64,000 nt of DNA from contig NC_026657.2 in the NCBI RefSeq assembly GCF_000004075.3, positions 496,001-560,000 on the forward strand. The letters are read 5' to 3'. The notes beneath the pieces were generated by a model, which made no database searches, was not told where the DNA came from, and saw only the letters and a program-made list of their open reading frames with translations. Position numbers and translations under genes: made by a program. This DNA comes from Cucumis sativus (taxonomy: Eukaryota > Streptophyta > Magnoliopsida > Cucurbitales > Cucurbitaceae). Below are positions 37,079 through 49,161 of this stretch, piece after piece. Position 1 is the stretch's first letter. Each line of letters starts with the position of its first letter.

Positions 37079-39949
37079 TTAGGTTTCCATGTATTGGGAG
37101 GGTGGAGGGCTTGTTTTCGTCTTTTCAGGACCTGCACGATTGCTTTAATATATCAACTTAAGTTTCGGTATCCAAAAATGTTGTAAATTGTAAATAAAAG
37201 GAAACCACTTATAAAGTATGAGGTGGGAAAGAAATGACATTAAAAGAGTTCAAGCACATGACTTCCAGCTAACCTATGATATCAAGTTAATTCACTAATA
37301 ATAAGACAAGTGTCTTCTTTGCAATGCAATAGAGTTGTATGAGAGGGCAGAAGAACATACCGTAAACCCCGCGTATCTCAACTTCTCGCCATTCTTGAAC
37401 CAGAGCACAGCAACAGCACATAAGATGGGAGAGAAAGTCATCAACAAAACCTCCCTGCCAATTTGCCACAGATTACAGTCCTTGTTTTCCCATTCAGTTC
37501 TTTATGAAAATAATATTTGCACAAATAATCTTGTTCGTTGATGATTTAAGTATCGAGCTTATTTGGTTTGTAAATATGTGTTTGCAAAGCTCAATTACTA
37601 CATATCTGAATTGTTGAATCTCAGGAAATATAATTAATATAAACTACCTAATAATATATGGGTTTCTAGAAGTTGGATGTCAAAAAGGAAACTACCGTGA
37701 TGTTTAACATCTTGCGAAGCTTTCTTCTAACACAGCAAGTATAGCAACAGCACGACAGTATCAATGTATATGCCATCAAATCATTGCATGCTTCTGCTGG
37801 TGCTGATGATTAATGAAAATAGATTAATTCAGAAAAAGGCAGAAACAATAAGCATAGTTGTGAATATAATTAAATTTGTGTAGGACAGTTTCTTCTAATT
37901 CTAATTTGTTATGGAAATCTAAAGACATAAAGCTAACTTACATGTATGCCTACTAGTTGCAACTGTTGCAATCCTTGATAAAGTCCCACAAGGATAGAAA
38001 AAAGTCTTAAGACCTGGAAACATAAAACAAGTGGTGTTACTTGAACTGAAACATTGCAATTAAAGAGAACAGAATTTTCAAGAGCAATCCTTCTGTTAGT
38101 CTCGGTCCATGTCAATTTCATCAATTCTGTCATGCATAATACCAATTGAATATGCAAAATTATGCCCAGTGAACAAGCCCTTTGCCTTTAGAATCTAATC
38201 TCAATGGACCTTTGAAAATTAGAAGTGAGAAGGAAAACATACACAGAGAAGGTTCTGAACAACAATCAAGTAAGTCAGTGTGCCATTCACCATACCGATC
38301 AGAACCCCTAGTTGAGAGCAGATCATGTCCTGATGATACGGAAGAACTTTTTCTGCAACAAAGGAAAAGAAATCAATATTGAATCATGCACTTTGATAAT
38401 ATATGACAAGCCTACGGAAGTGGTCGTACATTCTATGATACAGAGATTTGGAGACAATTTGGAAGTAGTTTTAAAAAGGTTTAATATTCTTAAATAAATA
38501 ATAAGAATACTTTATTTATGTAGAGAAAACTTTGTTAGCAGGACAATTAGTAAAAACAAAACAGTTCTCAAAAACAATCTTCATAATTTGGAAATTTGAT
38601 AGAACACTCGAAGTCAAACTATTTAGGATCTTTGCGTTTTAGATTTAAAATTGCAAGAGTAACTCCATGGTGATCCTTAGTTTCACGATTAACTTAGAAC
38701 CCTGTTATTGATGCTGAAAACAGAAAATAGCCGACCTTGAGGTTGTCCGAGCATCAGTATTCTTATAGAAGTGTTCATCAGATGAATCTCCATTGTTAGC
38801 ATCTACATACGTCTTTTCCACTACTTTATGGGATTTTTCAGGTGAATTCTTCTCAGGAAGAGAAGTTGCAGCTACAGATTCAGTAACATCTATCAAACGT
38901 TGAATAACCTCACATTCACCCACATTCAGATTAGCTTGAGACCGTTGTAGTTCTAGCTGAAGCTTTTCATTTTCCTTTTGTAGAGCTTTGTTAAACGGCA
39001 AGTTCGGATAAGAACAAGAAAGGGATTTCTTCAACACCATTGCCTCATCTTTTGAAGGTTCTGGGTTCAGAATTACTTCATGAATCCTTTTGTCATCGTC
39101 ATCTAAAGTATATTCACGCTGATCCTTCTCAATGTCTTCCAGTCTCTCCTGAGAATTTGAAGTTAATCAGATTACGTTATCAAATAAGTCAAGAAATTTC
39201 AAAGAAGCATCTGTAGGCGGTAAGTTAGATGAACTATTCAAATTCAAATGATATGTGTACAGCAGCACTAGATTTTCCTATGGTTATCCATCAATGATAA
39301 GTTTCATTTTCCAAAGCTCACCAACCGCCTAGCAGTTATTTCCATTTTTATTATTTTAAGCTGTGATCTTTTCAAGTTCCCCCTCTTGTTAATGAAGGAA
39401 ATACCCTTTATCGAGAGCAGATGAAAAAACGAGAAAGTCAACATGCATGAGGAAAACGCATCTTTGAAGATCCTATTGTTTAAATAAACAAATAAATAAT
39501 AACACTTGGAAAAAGAAAAAAAAACAGAATCAAATACATACCCTGACTCGAGCATTATCAACGAGTGTAATCAGAGGAACAAGGCGCAGATATCGGTCAA
39601 TTTCATTCTGGGCCTTTCTGAATTGGTAAACAATGTTCCACCCCATAGCAAGCAGATAGAGATAGCTGCGATCCTGGCAGCTGTTAACTAAAATATACGA
39701 CCTTCTTAAAGCTTCTTCAAGCTGCTCCAGAGGCTCCCGAGTCTCAGGATACCTCTTAAGCTCCGAGATCTTAAGCTGCTCCAACAGGTTTCCAATCAAC
39801 TTCAAGTGCTGAGCAAATTGCCTGCAGTTCTTTTTGTGCATTCGTGCAGTGCTCGCCGATTTCACTATCATAGAAATCAAACGAACAGCATCAATGCCCG
39901 TAAGCTGGGCCACATTTGCAATCTCCCCAAGCGTTTCCCACGAAGACAT
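37079..39949 (-). CDS. MCA1: MID1-complementing activity (MCA) mechanosensitive Ca2+ channel protein
   Basis: Seven exons: 39949-39542, 39148-38736, 38352-38243, 38013-37942, 37796-37696, 37454-37361 and 37131-37079, giving 416 residues (Arabidopsis MCA1 has 421). MCA1/MCA2 are plasma-membrane proteins mediating Ca2+ influx on stretch or hypo-osmotic shock. The N-terminal MCA domain covers residues 1-136 (MSSWETLGEIANVAQLTGID...), with the family's helix carrying D21. An acidic EF-hand-like stretch lies at about 137-175 (YTLDDDDKRI). A coiled coil spans about 188-225 (ALQKENEKLQLELQRSQ). The C-terminal Cys-rich PLAC8 region contains SCCCYTCCVRRKLRK and HLMCCCCALVQEWREVEIRG. It could be MCA1 or MCA2; sequence alone does not decide for me. 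Confidence 0.95.
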
Positions 39950-41000
39950 AATTCCTTCTCAAAACTCTCAATCAACCTTCTACTCCCCAACACTCAAAAG
40001 CTCAAAATCCAAGTCCCCGGATAATCTCCAACTCACTCCATAAAAATCAGCCAAGCTCGAAATCTGAAACACCACCACCGATCACAACAACGAAGTAGTT
40101 CCTCAAGAAGCTGACATTAACCAAGACATTCGACGCAGCAACAAATCTTCAAAATCCAAAGAAAGAACCCAATCGGTAACAATACAAAGCCAAATCAGAA
40201 GATCAAGAACAAGATCTCCAACGTCGGCGCCTCAAACTCACCAGAATGCATGTCGGCTACAACAGAATCAAAGGAAAAAAAAAAAACATACAAATCAGGT
40301 AAAGAAAAAAATCCACAAAAACATCAATACTAAAAACCAGAACACGAACTCTTCTTTACAATTTACACTTTACACTTTACTCTTTAGTATATTCCATTTC
40401 CATTCATCGACTCACCTTTTCAACGAAACAAATAAACCCAAAAGAAAAAAAATAATAACAAAATTCAAAATGCATTAGAATTCTCAAAAAACAGCAATAA
40501 ATTATCAGACCTCCGCCATTACAACGACATGACCTCACACACTCCCACAGCAAATATCAGAATTCTAAAAAAAAAAAATTTAAAAAAAATGGAGAAATAC
40601 ATAAAGAGAAAAAAATGGACGAATAATTACCAGAGAGAAAAGAGGAATGGTGACAAGTCAGAAGTCACAGGTGATGCATTGCTTTGCGGGAAAATTGTAT
40701 TGTGTTTCTTCTCATTCCAACTTCGCGTTCCATGTGTAAAATTCAGAAAATCATCATCTGTTTGTTTGAGTTTAGTCCTCTTTTTCAGTTTCGGTGTAAT
40801 TTGTCGGAGGAGAGAGAGAGAGAAGAAAAGAAAAAAGGGTGTGTGAGGTGTGGTTGTAGCAGCAGAGTGAGAAGTCTTTACGCCATTACAGACAAAGGAA
40901 GAAGAAAGGGGAAGTGCAGTGGAGTGGCCTCCATGTGAATTTCAGTTTACGATTTTACCCTTCTCCTTCTTCTTCTTCAATAAATGGTGTGTTTAATTAA
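39950..41000 (-). promoter_or_regulatory. MCA 5' leader and promoter region
   Basis: Several hundred bases of leader-like sequence with a plausible 5'-UTR intron donor (minus strand CTGGTGAGT, near 40245). A GAGA run at about 40811-40822 on the plus strand reads as a CT tract on the gene strand, typical of plant leaders. No alternative coding gene is seen; the ORFs here are AT- or GA-rich shadows. Confidence 0.45.
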
Positions 41001-41762
41001 ATTTTATTTATTTATTTACAGGCTGGAAGTGGACCTCTTAATTACTTACTAAACTTAGGGTTAAAAGTAAACCCACTCATGAAATAGCAATAGGGGTTGG
41101 CTTCTTAATATACTTAATTACCTAATTTATTTCTTAATTAAAACATTACTCCTAATCCCCTTCTTTAAACTCAAATCTAAGTTTATCTAATTTACTAAAA
41201 TCTCACAAATCTCAATCCTTACATATCAAATTATAAAAGACTTCACTATGTATTATTAATCAAAACGGCTACTACCCACTTGATTGTCATGTGAGTGAGC
41301 TATTTGTCCCAAAATTATATTTATAGTATTGAATGTTAATATTTGTATTAAAAAAACGCATGCAAAAGTAGCTAATAAGGTCTTTGTCATTAACTTTTTT
41401 AAATAGCAAAAGTAACAAATTTAAAAGCCGATAATTATCTGATAGTTGTTTGATATCACTAATTACTTTTCAATATGTAAAAAATAGATCTCATACGTTT
41501 TTTTTCAAAATATTTTTATCATCTCTCGCAGTTTTCCTTTAAAAAAAAAATACTAACATTCATCCAAATAATTTTTTAGAAAATTGGAAATTTTAAATAA
41601 CCATGCTCTTCAACTTTCAAATATAAAAATTAAGTCATCAAATTTATCTAAATTTTAAAATTAGACCATCAAACTCACATTGTTGTACAAGTTATACTGA
41701 TTATATGAGTTTCGATTTCAGTTTGTATCATTTGTTGGTCCAATTTTTACGTAAAGTTTAAT

Positions 41763-41856
41763 GATCCAATTTTAACATTTTTAGAAGTTTTAAGGGCCAA
41801 ATAAACCCTTAAACTTTTATCGGTCTAGACTTCTAAAAGTGTTAAAATTTCAGACC
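41763..41856. repeat. Foldback inverted repeat
   Basis: The left arm 41763-41787 (gatccaattttaac...) is nearly complementary to the right arm 41830-41856. A second inner pair (tttaaggg / cccttaaa) lies in the loop. The arms can be extended outward with lower identity. The structure resembles a decayed MITE. Confidence 0.6.
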
Positions 41857-44800
41857 CTCAAATTTTCAATTATTATAAAAATCTAACCCGACTGTATAAG
41901 TTCGAGAAGTGAGATAATTTTGAGGACTTAATACTGTCGTATTTTATGAGTAGCTTTTGCAATTTACTTAAATACCCTTTTTAATTATGTATAGTTTAAC
42001 TAGTTTATATATACACACTCGACCAAAACATTGAACTTATAATTAAAAAGTTAATGATTAATATAATTAATAATTAATAATTAATACATGTATATATATA
42101 TTATTATTATTATGAGGGGTAGACTGCAAGAAGCATATTGTGATGGAGAATAATTAGGGGTTAATGAGTTGTTATTGTTAATGGGACATTCGTTTATGCC
42201 TTTTTGTTTATGATGATTGATGATTAGGCAGCCCAACCAAACGAACCACTCGCTCGCCCCACTAATGGCGCATGCATCACATGCTCACCATCTTCCCCTC
42301 CTATACCACCTCACTTTTCAGCCATGCATAAGTTCAAATCTTACCTCTATCTTTCTCGATTTACGATGTTGGGTCGCATGTTTGAAATGAAAATGCGTGT
42401 AATTTGTTAAATGAATATAAATTCCAAACGTTATCTGTAACGACAAAGGTGAAGGTAATGGGTCTAATGTAGCTTTCAATCGTAATGAAGTTGATCAATA
42501 ACATTTTCAGTTATTCAATTAGATTGTGTGTTTTTGTTATAAATTTGGAGACAGATTGCCGCACAGTTCACTACGATTATGGAACACGAGTAAACAATGG
42601 TAAATGAAATCATATGACGACAAACCACTTTTTAAATTACCATCGATCGTTTGTGCTTTATTTGGAGTAAACATGACCTCGATTGGATTATCGTTTTGAA
42701 CTGATAGCTCGTGCAAAGATATAAAAAGTATGATTGCTAATAATAAAACAAAAGTTTCTTTGTATACTGATTATATGTACCTTCTTTTACGATGACTTAA
42801 TTATAAGAATTCAATCGAGAAATTTTACAAGCCTAGGTCATTACACGTACAATATCTACTCTCTCCGCAATTTTCCATATTGTTAAATATAATTAATTTG
42901 GCCTTATTAAATTCTAGGGTTAAGTAGGGAGAAACAAAATTTTATCTGAACAATTTAGTTATAACTTGAACAGTTCAACTATATTACCACGATTAAATTG
43001 AAATTTAATAAAAATCATTCAAACCCAAATGAACAAAACATTCCTATTTTGTAAGATAAGTTAATCGATGAGACCATCGATTGTTAACAAAGCAATGTCA
43101 GTAAGTTTAATACGAGTCACGTATTTAATCTATGAACTATCTTCATTGAATCACCAAACATATTTAAATTACGTATTTAATTTCACTTGAATTTAACTAA
43201 TATTACAATTTTTGAGGCAACGTAAAACATGTTAGTCACACTTTGAAAGTATATATTATTGTAAACTACAAGTTTCATTCTCTTATGGGTATGTTCTTTT
43301 AATATCAATACATTAGAGGGTTGGATCTATGCTAATATTCAATTGATGTGAAGTGGGTTGAGTTTTTTTGTTTTCCCCCAAATCAAGCATATGATTAAGT
43401 CACTTTAATAAAGTGGTTTGTCAAAAAGAAGAAAGAATACTTTACCAAAAAAAATGTAATAGTAATATTTACATCTTGTCAATTATAGTCAATAGACTTT
43501 GCTTTTCCTATAAATGAAATGATTATTGTGGTTCAAAGAAATTGATATGAAGTAATTGGGTTGCTTTCATTTTAGTTTTGGGTTTGGATAATATATTTGA
43601 TTGGTGTTGGAAATAATGCAATGGGGAAAAAAGAAAGGCTTAATTTTAGGATAGGGATAGGATGTGGTGTTTGGATATGGGGCTCATCATGTGCCTTTTG
43701 ATTTTATTCCATTCTTACAATCCACTCCTAACATTTTCAACTCTTCTTCTTAAGATCATTTCATACAAATTAAAATAACAATGATAAATACATACAACTA
43801 TTTGAAAAGAAGAAGAAGAAAAAAAAAAAGAGAAATGTCAAAATCAGAACTCACATGGATGGATGGAAACCAAAAGAGGATTGAGAGACACAACCGAATG
43901 TGACCCTTTTTCTTTAGTTCCCTTCCCTTCCCTTCCCTTCACTTCCCCCCGTGACCTTTTATTCATTTATTGCAACTAAACTCTACCTGTCAACTTTTGG
44001 TTTTTTCTTCAACTAACCCTAAAATTTATAATTCCTCTCTCTTTATTATTTTTAACACCAAAACATTATTTATTATTTATTAAACCACTCCTTATCAATT
44101 TTATTTATTTATCATAATTTTGCATCAATTATATATATAAAATAGATGTTTTTAAAAATAACAAAATAAATTAAAATATTTACCATCACTACGTTATCAT
44201 GATAAAATTTACTATAAATTGTAAATATTTTGTAAGATCTACTCTTTATAAAAAAAATTCATATGTTATATATATATATGAATTATAGAGATTTTTTACA
44301 TTTTGATATTTGATGTCTTGGCAGATAAATCACACCAATGGTTTAATTTATGAAAATTGCATCAAATGACAAAAATATTTAAAAAAATGATAAAATTAGT
44401 GATATTTGACGATAATTATAGGATTATCGACTTTTAAACTTGCTATTTTTGGTTGTTTTTGCAAGATAAAATAGGGCGTAGTTTGATTTTCTTATATCTT
44501 TATTATATATATACATATATGTATTCTAATTAATCTCACAACAAAAATCTCTCTTTCTTTGAAAAGAACCAGCAGAATTATTGTCACCTATCCAATTTAT
44601 ATTTGTTCATATATACATCCCATCACTATCTCCTTATATATATATATATATATTTCTTCCCTTTTAGAACATTCCCATCACTATCTCTTATGTGCAACTA
44701 AAAGGTATATATATATACATAACAATATTCATAGATTCATTACAGGTCATTGTAGTTCTAAATGATGTCAATAGCCAAGTGCCATTGTAATATACTAAAG

Positions 44801-45674
44801 TTTCATTAATTATAAAACCATGGATGATCATTTTGGTATCATTTTGGTAAAAGGTGTAAGATACTAAAGTTTGTTTTTCAAAGATTTTATTTTTATCTTA
44901 TATCTAAAACATTTCTTCTATAAAATTTCACCAATTATATTAATTAATTTATCAAGTGCCCTTGTTAAGACAAAAAGAACAATAAAAAAGTTTGAAAAGG
45001 GGAGTCAATGAAATTAAAAATGGTGGGTATGACTGTGATTTCCACTAAGAATAATGAACAAATATATTTGATAAAATGAAATGTGTGAGTGGGGAAGTTT
45101 GGTTCAAACATCTATGACTTAGCTTTTCCACTGAAAAAGTTGCAAAAAGACTAATGGTTTTACTTAACAAAACACACATTTGTGTAAGCTGCAAAGTGGA
45201 GCTATTAGCTTAGCTACTTCTTCATGCAAACACCAACAATAACAAACAAAAAAAAATGACTCAACTTAAGAATCTTTTCTTATATTATATTATATTCTAT
45301 CATTCCTAACTTTTGATCTATATATATTAATACATTGTGTAAGTTAAGTTCAAGTCATTGTTTTATATTATAAACGGAATGATATGTTGTGATTAGTTTA
45401 TTTTAAATTGTAGAGGGTCAAATGTTTGATATAGTTTTAGCGCGTTTTTGTAGGACCTATCCAATAAGTCAGTTAAAGTTTAAAAGAGAGTATTTATCTA
45501 GTCTTTTATGTACAGTTGACCGAGATAATGAGAGAAAAATTATGGTGTTGTAAGGTTAGGTCGTCGTCGTTGCATGCCCTCGATCTAACTAGATTGGAGA
45601 TCTCCAGTCTAGGAACCGTAGTTCAACAGAGTTTGAAACAAAACTTGTGCTTACCTAATTATAAATGCTTTTAA

Positions 45675-45989
45675 CTACTTTTTGGATGGATTTAGATCAA
45701 ATGGCTCAATTTGTGCAATAAATGTGTTTACTTTAAACTTTGAGATTATATTTTTGCTCGCCCAATAGTACTTTTGAAGAGTTGACTGAAAATCATTCTT
45801 CCCTCTGCTTAGTTTGGATTGGAGTTTGGCATGACGTATCCTTCTTCTACTTCGAATTCTAAGACGCCCTACGTTATAGTGCATGCTTCCGATTATGAGT
45901 GAGAGTTTCCTTTGGGTCTCAAGACATTTTCTTACTACCCGAAAGTAGTTCCCTGTTGTCTCGATGCTAGCTCGTTTTTCAATCGACAA
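45675..45989 (-). other. Uncharacterised Arg-rich open frame
   Basis: A 104-codon frame with no ATG at its start (it opens on TTG); the first internal ATG is about 36 codons in. It has a strongly basic centre (GRLRIRSRRRIRHAKLQSK). I do not recognise the family. It could be a relic of a retroelement or chance. No splice partners are evident, so it is listed as an open frame, not a gene. Confidence 0.2.
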
Positions 45990-46253
45990 AATCTCAAAAA
46001 TTGTCCCTTTAGACTAAAAGATAATATTTTTTTTTTAAAAAAAAAGGTATAGACAATGAGTCAATCATAAATAACTTTCCTAGCTTGAACTTTAAAAACA
46101 GTGGGTCCAATTCTTTTCTCCCTTATAGAACAAAAGGCAAAAGAAAAAGAAAGAACTTGGGGCATTCGATGCAGTAGATTAAATGGATCTCACTACTCCA
46201 ATAGAGTTTCAGATAGAGGATTCAACCTTGCACCTCTTGGGATTTGGTATTTT

Positions 46254-46457
46254 TCAAGAAAATGTGGTGTGAGGTAGGCTCTCTCTAATCGAAGAAGATA
46301 AATGAGAAGAAAAAGAAGAAAATCCTCCTCCTACGCAGCCAATCTGAAGCTTTGAGGAAATGTATGGCATCGAACCTTGTAGAAAGTGCGAAAGTGAATC
46401 TAACAGCAATATCGTACAACTACAAAAGCTTCTACTAATGGGCCGGACCTTTACCAT
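46254..46457 (-). other. Short ORF downstream of site II cluster
   Basis: An ATG-initiated frame of 67 codons on the minus strand starts inside the site II cluster and ends with TTFS. It is Ser-rich and has no known domain. An internal ATG (MPYISSKLQIG) gives a 40-residue version. Its only support is position directly after a promoter-like cluster. It may be the first exon of a lost gene or a non-coding transcript. Confidence 0.2.
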
Positions 46458-46523
46458 CCAGCCCAAAGATACAAATTTACATTATTATTGGGCTTATTCG
46501 GTAGTGGCCCAGTAAGAAGCCCA
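46439..46523. promoter_or_regulatory. Five site II motifs in 85 bp
   Basis: TGGGCC at 46439-46444, GCCCAA at 46461-46466, TGGGCT at 46489-46494, GGCCCA at 46506-46511 and AGCCCA at 46518-46523. In plants this density marks TCP-bound promoters of housekeeping genes. No recognisable gene lies on either side. Confidence 0.6.
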
Positions 46524-46639
46524 TTGTTTCTAGGTAGCGATAATGAATCGATTTTTACCTCTAAATTATTGGTATGCATCACTCTAAACTTAGAGTTGCC
46601 TATGCTGTTAATTTAAGAAACCTTATAAGTGGGTTACTT

Positions 46640-46745
46640 TTTTCTTTTTTTTTTTTGTTAAGTACAATTGATGGTAAACAACGTATTTGAGTATTACCGA
46701 TACATTTATAATACCAATTGAGTTACACTTAGTTTGATGTAAATG
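46640..46745 (-). mobile_element. Degenerate SINE-like remnant
   Basis: On the minus strand an A-box-like GTAACTCAATTGGTA is followed at about the tRNA distance by a weak B-box-like ACTCAAATACG, then a short body and an A-rich tail (the complement of 46640-46662). This is the order of a tRNA-derived SINE. Both boxes are decayed. Confidence 0.35.
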
Positions 46746-47556
46746 AATAAGATTGCTTTTTCAAACCATAGTATTGAGATTGTATTTCAACAATTTCACA
46801 ACCTGTACTTATATATACACATAAGCAGTCACACTGAAACATGTGAATGTGCACTTAGATGAATTACGCGAAGATAAGTGCAAAGTGAATGTACCAATCA
46901 TTTTTTTCTTAGTATGATAATGCGTGATAGGGATGTTAAACTGAACCAAGTTAAATCGAAACTGATTGCATGCGATATGTGTTGTGTTGAAACCACTTTT
47001 TATGTGGTTTGATTCTATTTAATATTTTGAACCGATTATAAAACTAACCTGAACCGCTTCATTTTATAAACAATAAATAAATGTTCATAAAGGTTTCAAA
47101 AACTCAGTTAATCATGTTAACTTGTAATCTACTGATATTTAAAATATAAAATGAACTTTTATATAACTCGATACTTTGGTGGCTCGAATTGTCCAGGGTT
47201 TAAATTAGAAAGACAATTTTTATCGAATTTCATGCTTCAGTGAGCTTAGATTATCTGGGATCTAAACCGAACTGTAGATACAGTTTGGTTTGATTCGATT
47301 TCACATAAGATATTTTTTGCATTTTGCAATTCGGTGCGGTTTTAGCTTGAAACCAAACCTACAACTAACACATGAGTTCACATAAAAACAATAACACAAT
47401 TCACATGAATAAACAATAAGTTAGCAACTAAACTTTTCTAAAAACACTAAACAAATCTCTTAACTCTTACAACATACGATTCCATACACAAATCAAGCTT
47501 GGAAATTTCAAAAGTGAATAAACAATTAAAAATCAGTTTTTTTTGAAAAAGAAGAT

Positions 47557-47617
47557 CACGTGACACATGATCCTAAGGGCGTGGCAACACGTGAGGAGTA
47601 GAAGAAGCACACACGTG
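47557..47617. promoter_or_regulatory. Triple G-box cluster
   Basis: CACGTG at 47557-47562, 47588-47593 and 47612-47617. The flanks (ACACGTG) resemble ABREs. The nearest coding start on the plus strand is the F-box gene, 1.5 kb downstream. Confidence 0.55.
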
Positions 47618-47621
47618 CAAG

Positions 47622-47624
<3 letters not shown>

Positions 47625-47662
<38 letters not shown>
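47625..47662. repeat. (AT)19 microsatellite
   Basis: A perfect AT dinucleotide run of 38 bp, directly after the third G-box of the cluster. Confidence 0.95.
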
Positions 47663-47668
<6 letters not shown>

Positions 47669-48660
47669 GATACACACACATTATTAAAGTTGGATACATA
47701 TGTGTTTGAATGGATTTGACTTTTATTCAGAAGAAATTATTAAAATGTATTTGTTGCAACCAAACAAACATTACCTTCATTTCAAATTGGAATCCAATGC
47801 TCTATTATTTATTTTTCTTTTTTCTCCACCATTCCACATAATTTTATTTTTCTATTTTTGTACTACTTTCTATTTAAATAATCTACACTATACTACTCAC
47901 AATTTAAGTTTTTAAATTTGTTATATGCTTTTTTTAATTACACTTTTCAACATTTATTTATTAACTTCATGTTAATTGAGTAAAACTAATATGGACGGAA
48001 ATACCCTTGAGGTTAGCCAAAAAGAAGGCTCCAAGTCACGAGTGATTCACGCGGCATGAATGGGTTTATTTGTACTTTACACCACATATTAATATCACAT
48101 CCATTTCCCCCCCGCTTCCTATATCTGCCCCCCATTTTTACTATTTTACCCTTGCATTTTTTGTTGCCCACAACTCCCACGTAAGGGTACCTTGTGTCCA
48201 CTCAATCCTTTAACATTTTTTTTTTCTTTTGGAAAATGAGACTAAATTAATTGTAAAATTCTATTATTGAATTATGAAGCAAGGGAAGTAGCATTTATAT
48301 TAATTAAATGGATGAAATAAAAAAGATGAAATAAAGCATTGAATGAGAAGAGAAAAAACTTTATGTTAAATGTTAATTTCCCTCCAAAATGCATAAAGTA
48401 TATTTTGGTTTTCCCCCCCTCACCTAATTTTTAAAAATAAAAAGAGAAAAATTATATTACTTTCTATATATAAATAACGTAATTACCGCCATTTCCTATG
48501 GCCCACTCTTACACGTCGTATAGCCTTAACCCAATAGGTACTCCACACGTGTCCTGCAGTTTTCTTGTTCTCTTCCAAAACCTTTGGCTTAGCATAAAAA
48601 AAAAAAAGAAAATAAAAAAGATGAATTTTTTGGCGGGCAGTTTCGTGAAATTCAAATAAA

Positions 48661-49161
48661 GATGAAACCCTAGCCCCTCTTTCACTTCTCGTCCCTATTT
48701 TCCCTCCCTTCCTCTCTCTCTCTCTCTCTCTAACTCGTTCTCGTTCTGCGCATTTCGAGGAATTTATCCTGAACTCTCTCGATTCCGAGGTTTTGTTTTG
48801 TTTTGATTTAATTCATTTTCGTTTTCTCTGTTTTGATTTTGTTCCCCATTTCGATTCTTGCTCCGTTTCTTGTGTGTTTTCGATTTGTAATCACTTGCTC
48901 GTCTTGAGGGGATTTGGGTTGTATTTTTTAAAAACTGTTTTTGAGGTGGGTTTTTTCTTTTTTCTTTTTTGAATGTTCAAGAAGTTGTTTCTTGGGGTTT
49001 TAAGTTTCTTCGGTGGTTAATGAAATGGGAAGTGTTTTGAATTTTATATGGCAGGTTATGTTGATGGGTTGGGTTTAATTATTGATGTTGAGGGTTTATT
49101 GGAGGAGTAGAAAAAAGGCGTTTGTTTGTGGTTGCTGTAAATTGGGGAAATCGAGGAAGGG
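48661..49161 (+). promoter_or_regulatory. F-box gene leader
   Basis: A telo-box-like AAACCCTA at 48665-48672 and a (CT)10 run at about 48712-48731 precede the coding start. A 5'-UTR intron from about 48790 to about 49050 is plausible: the middle is T-rich and ends in ggcag near 49054. A further G-box lies at 48546-48551. Confidence 0.5.

Larger units (their letters stand above)
41001..48660. other. 7.7 kb AT-rich spacer
   Basis: No recognisable protein gene. It holds a foldback repeat (41763-41856), (TTCCC)n near 43918-43940, (TA)n near 44636-44652, an uncharacterised Arg-rich reading frame (45675-45989), a site II promoter cluster (46439-46523) with a short minus-strand ORF, a SINE-like remnant (46640-46745), and three G-boxes beside (AT)19 (47557-47662). 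Traces of aaccgaacc-type repeats (about 46930-47350) suggest old mobile-element debris. Confidence 0.55.
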
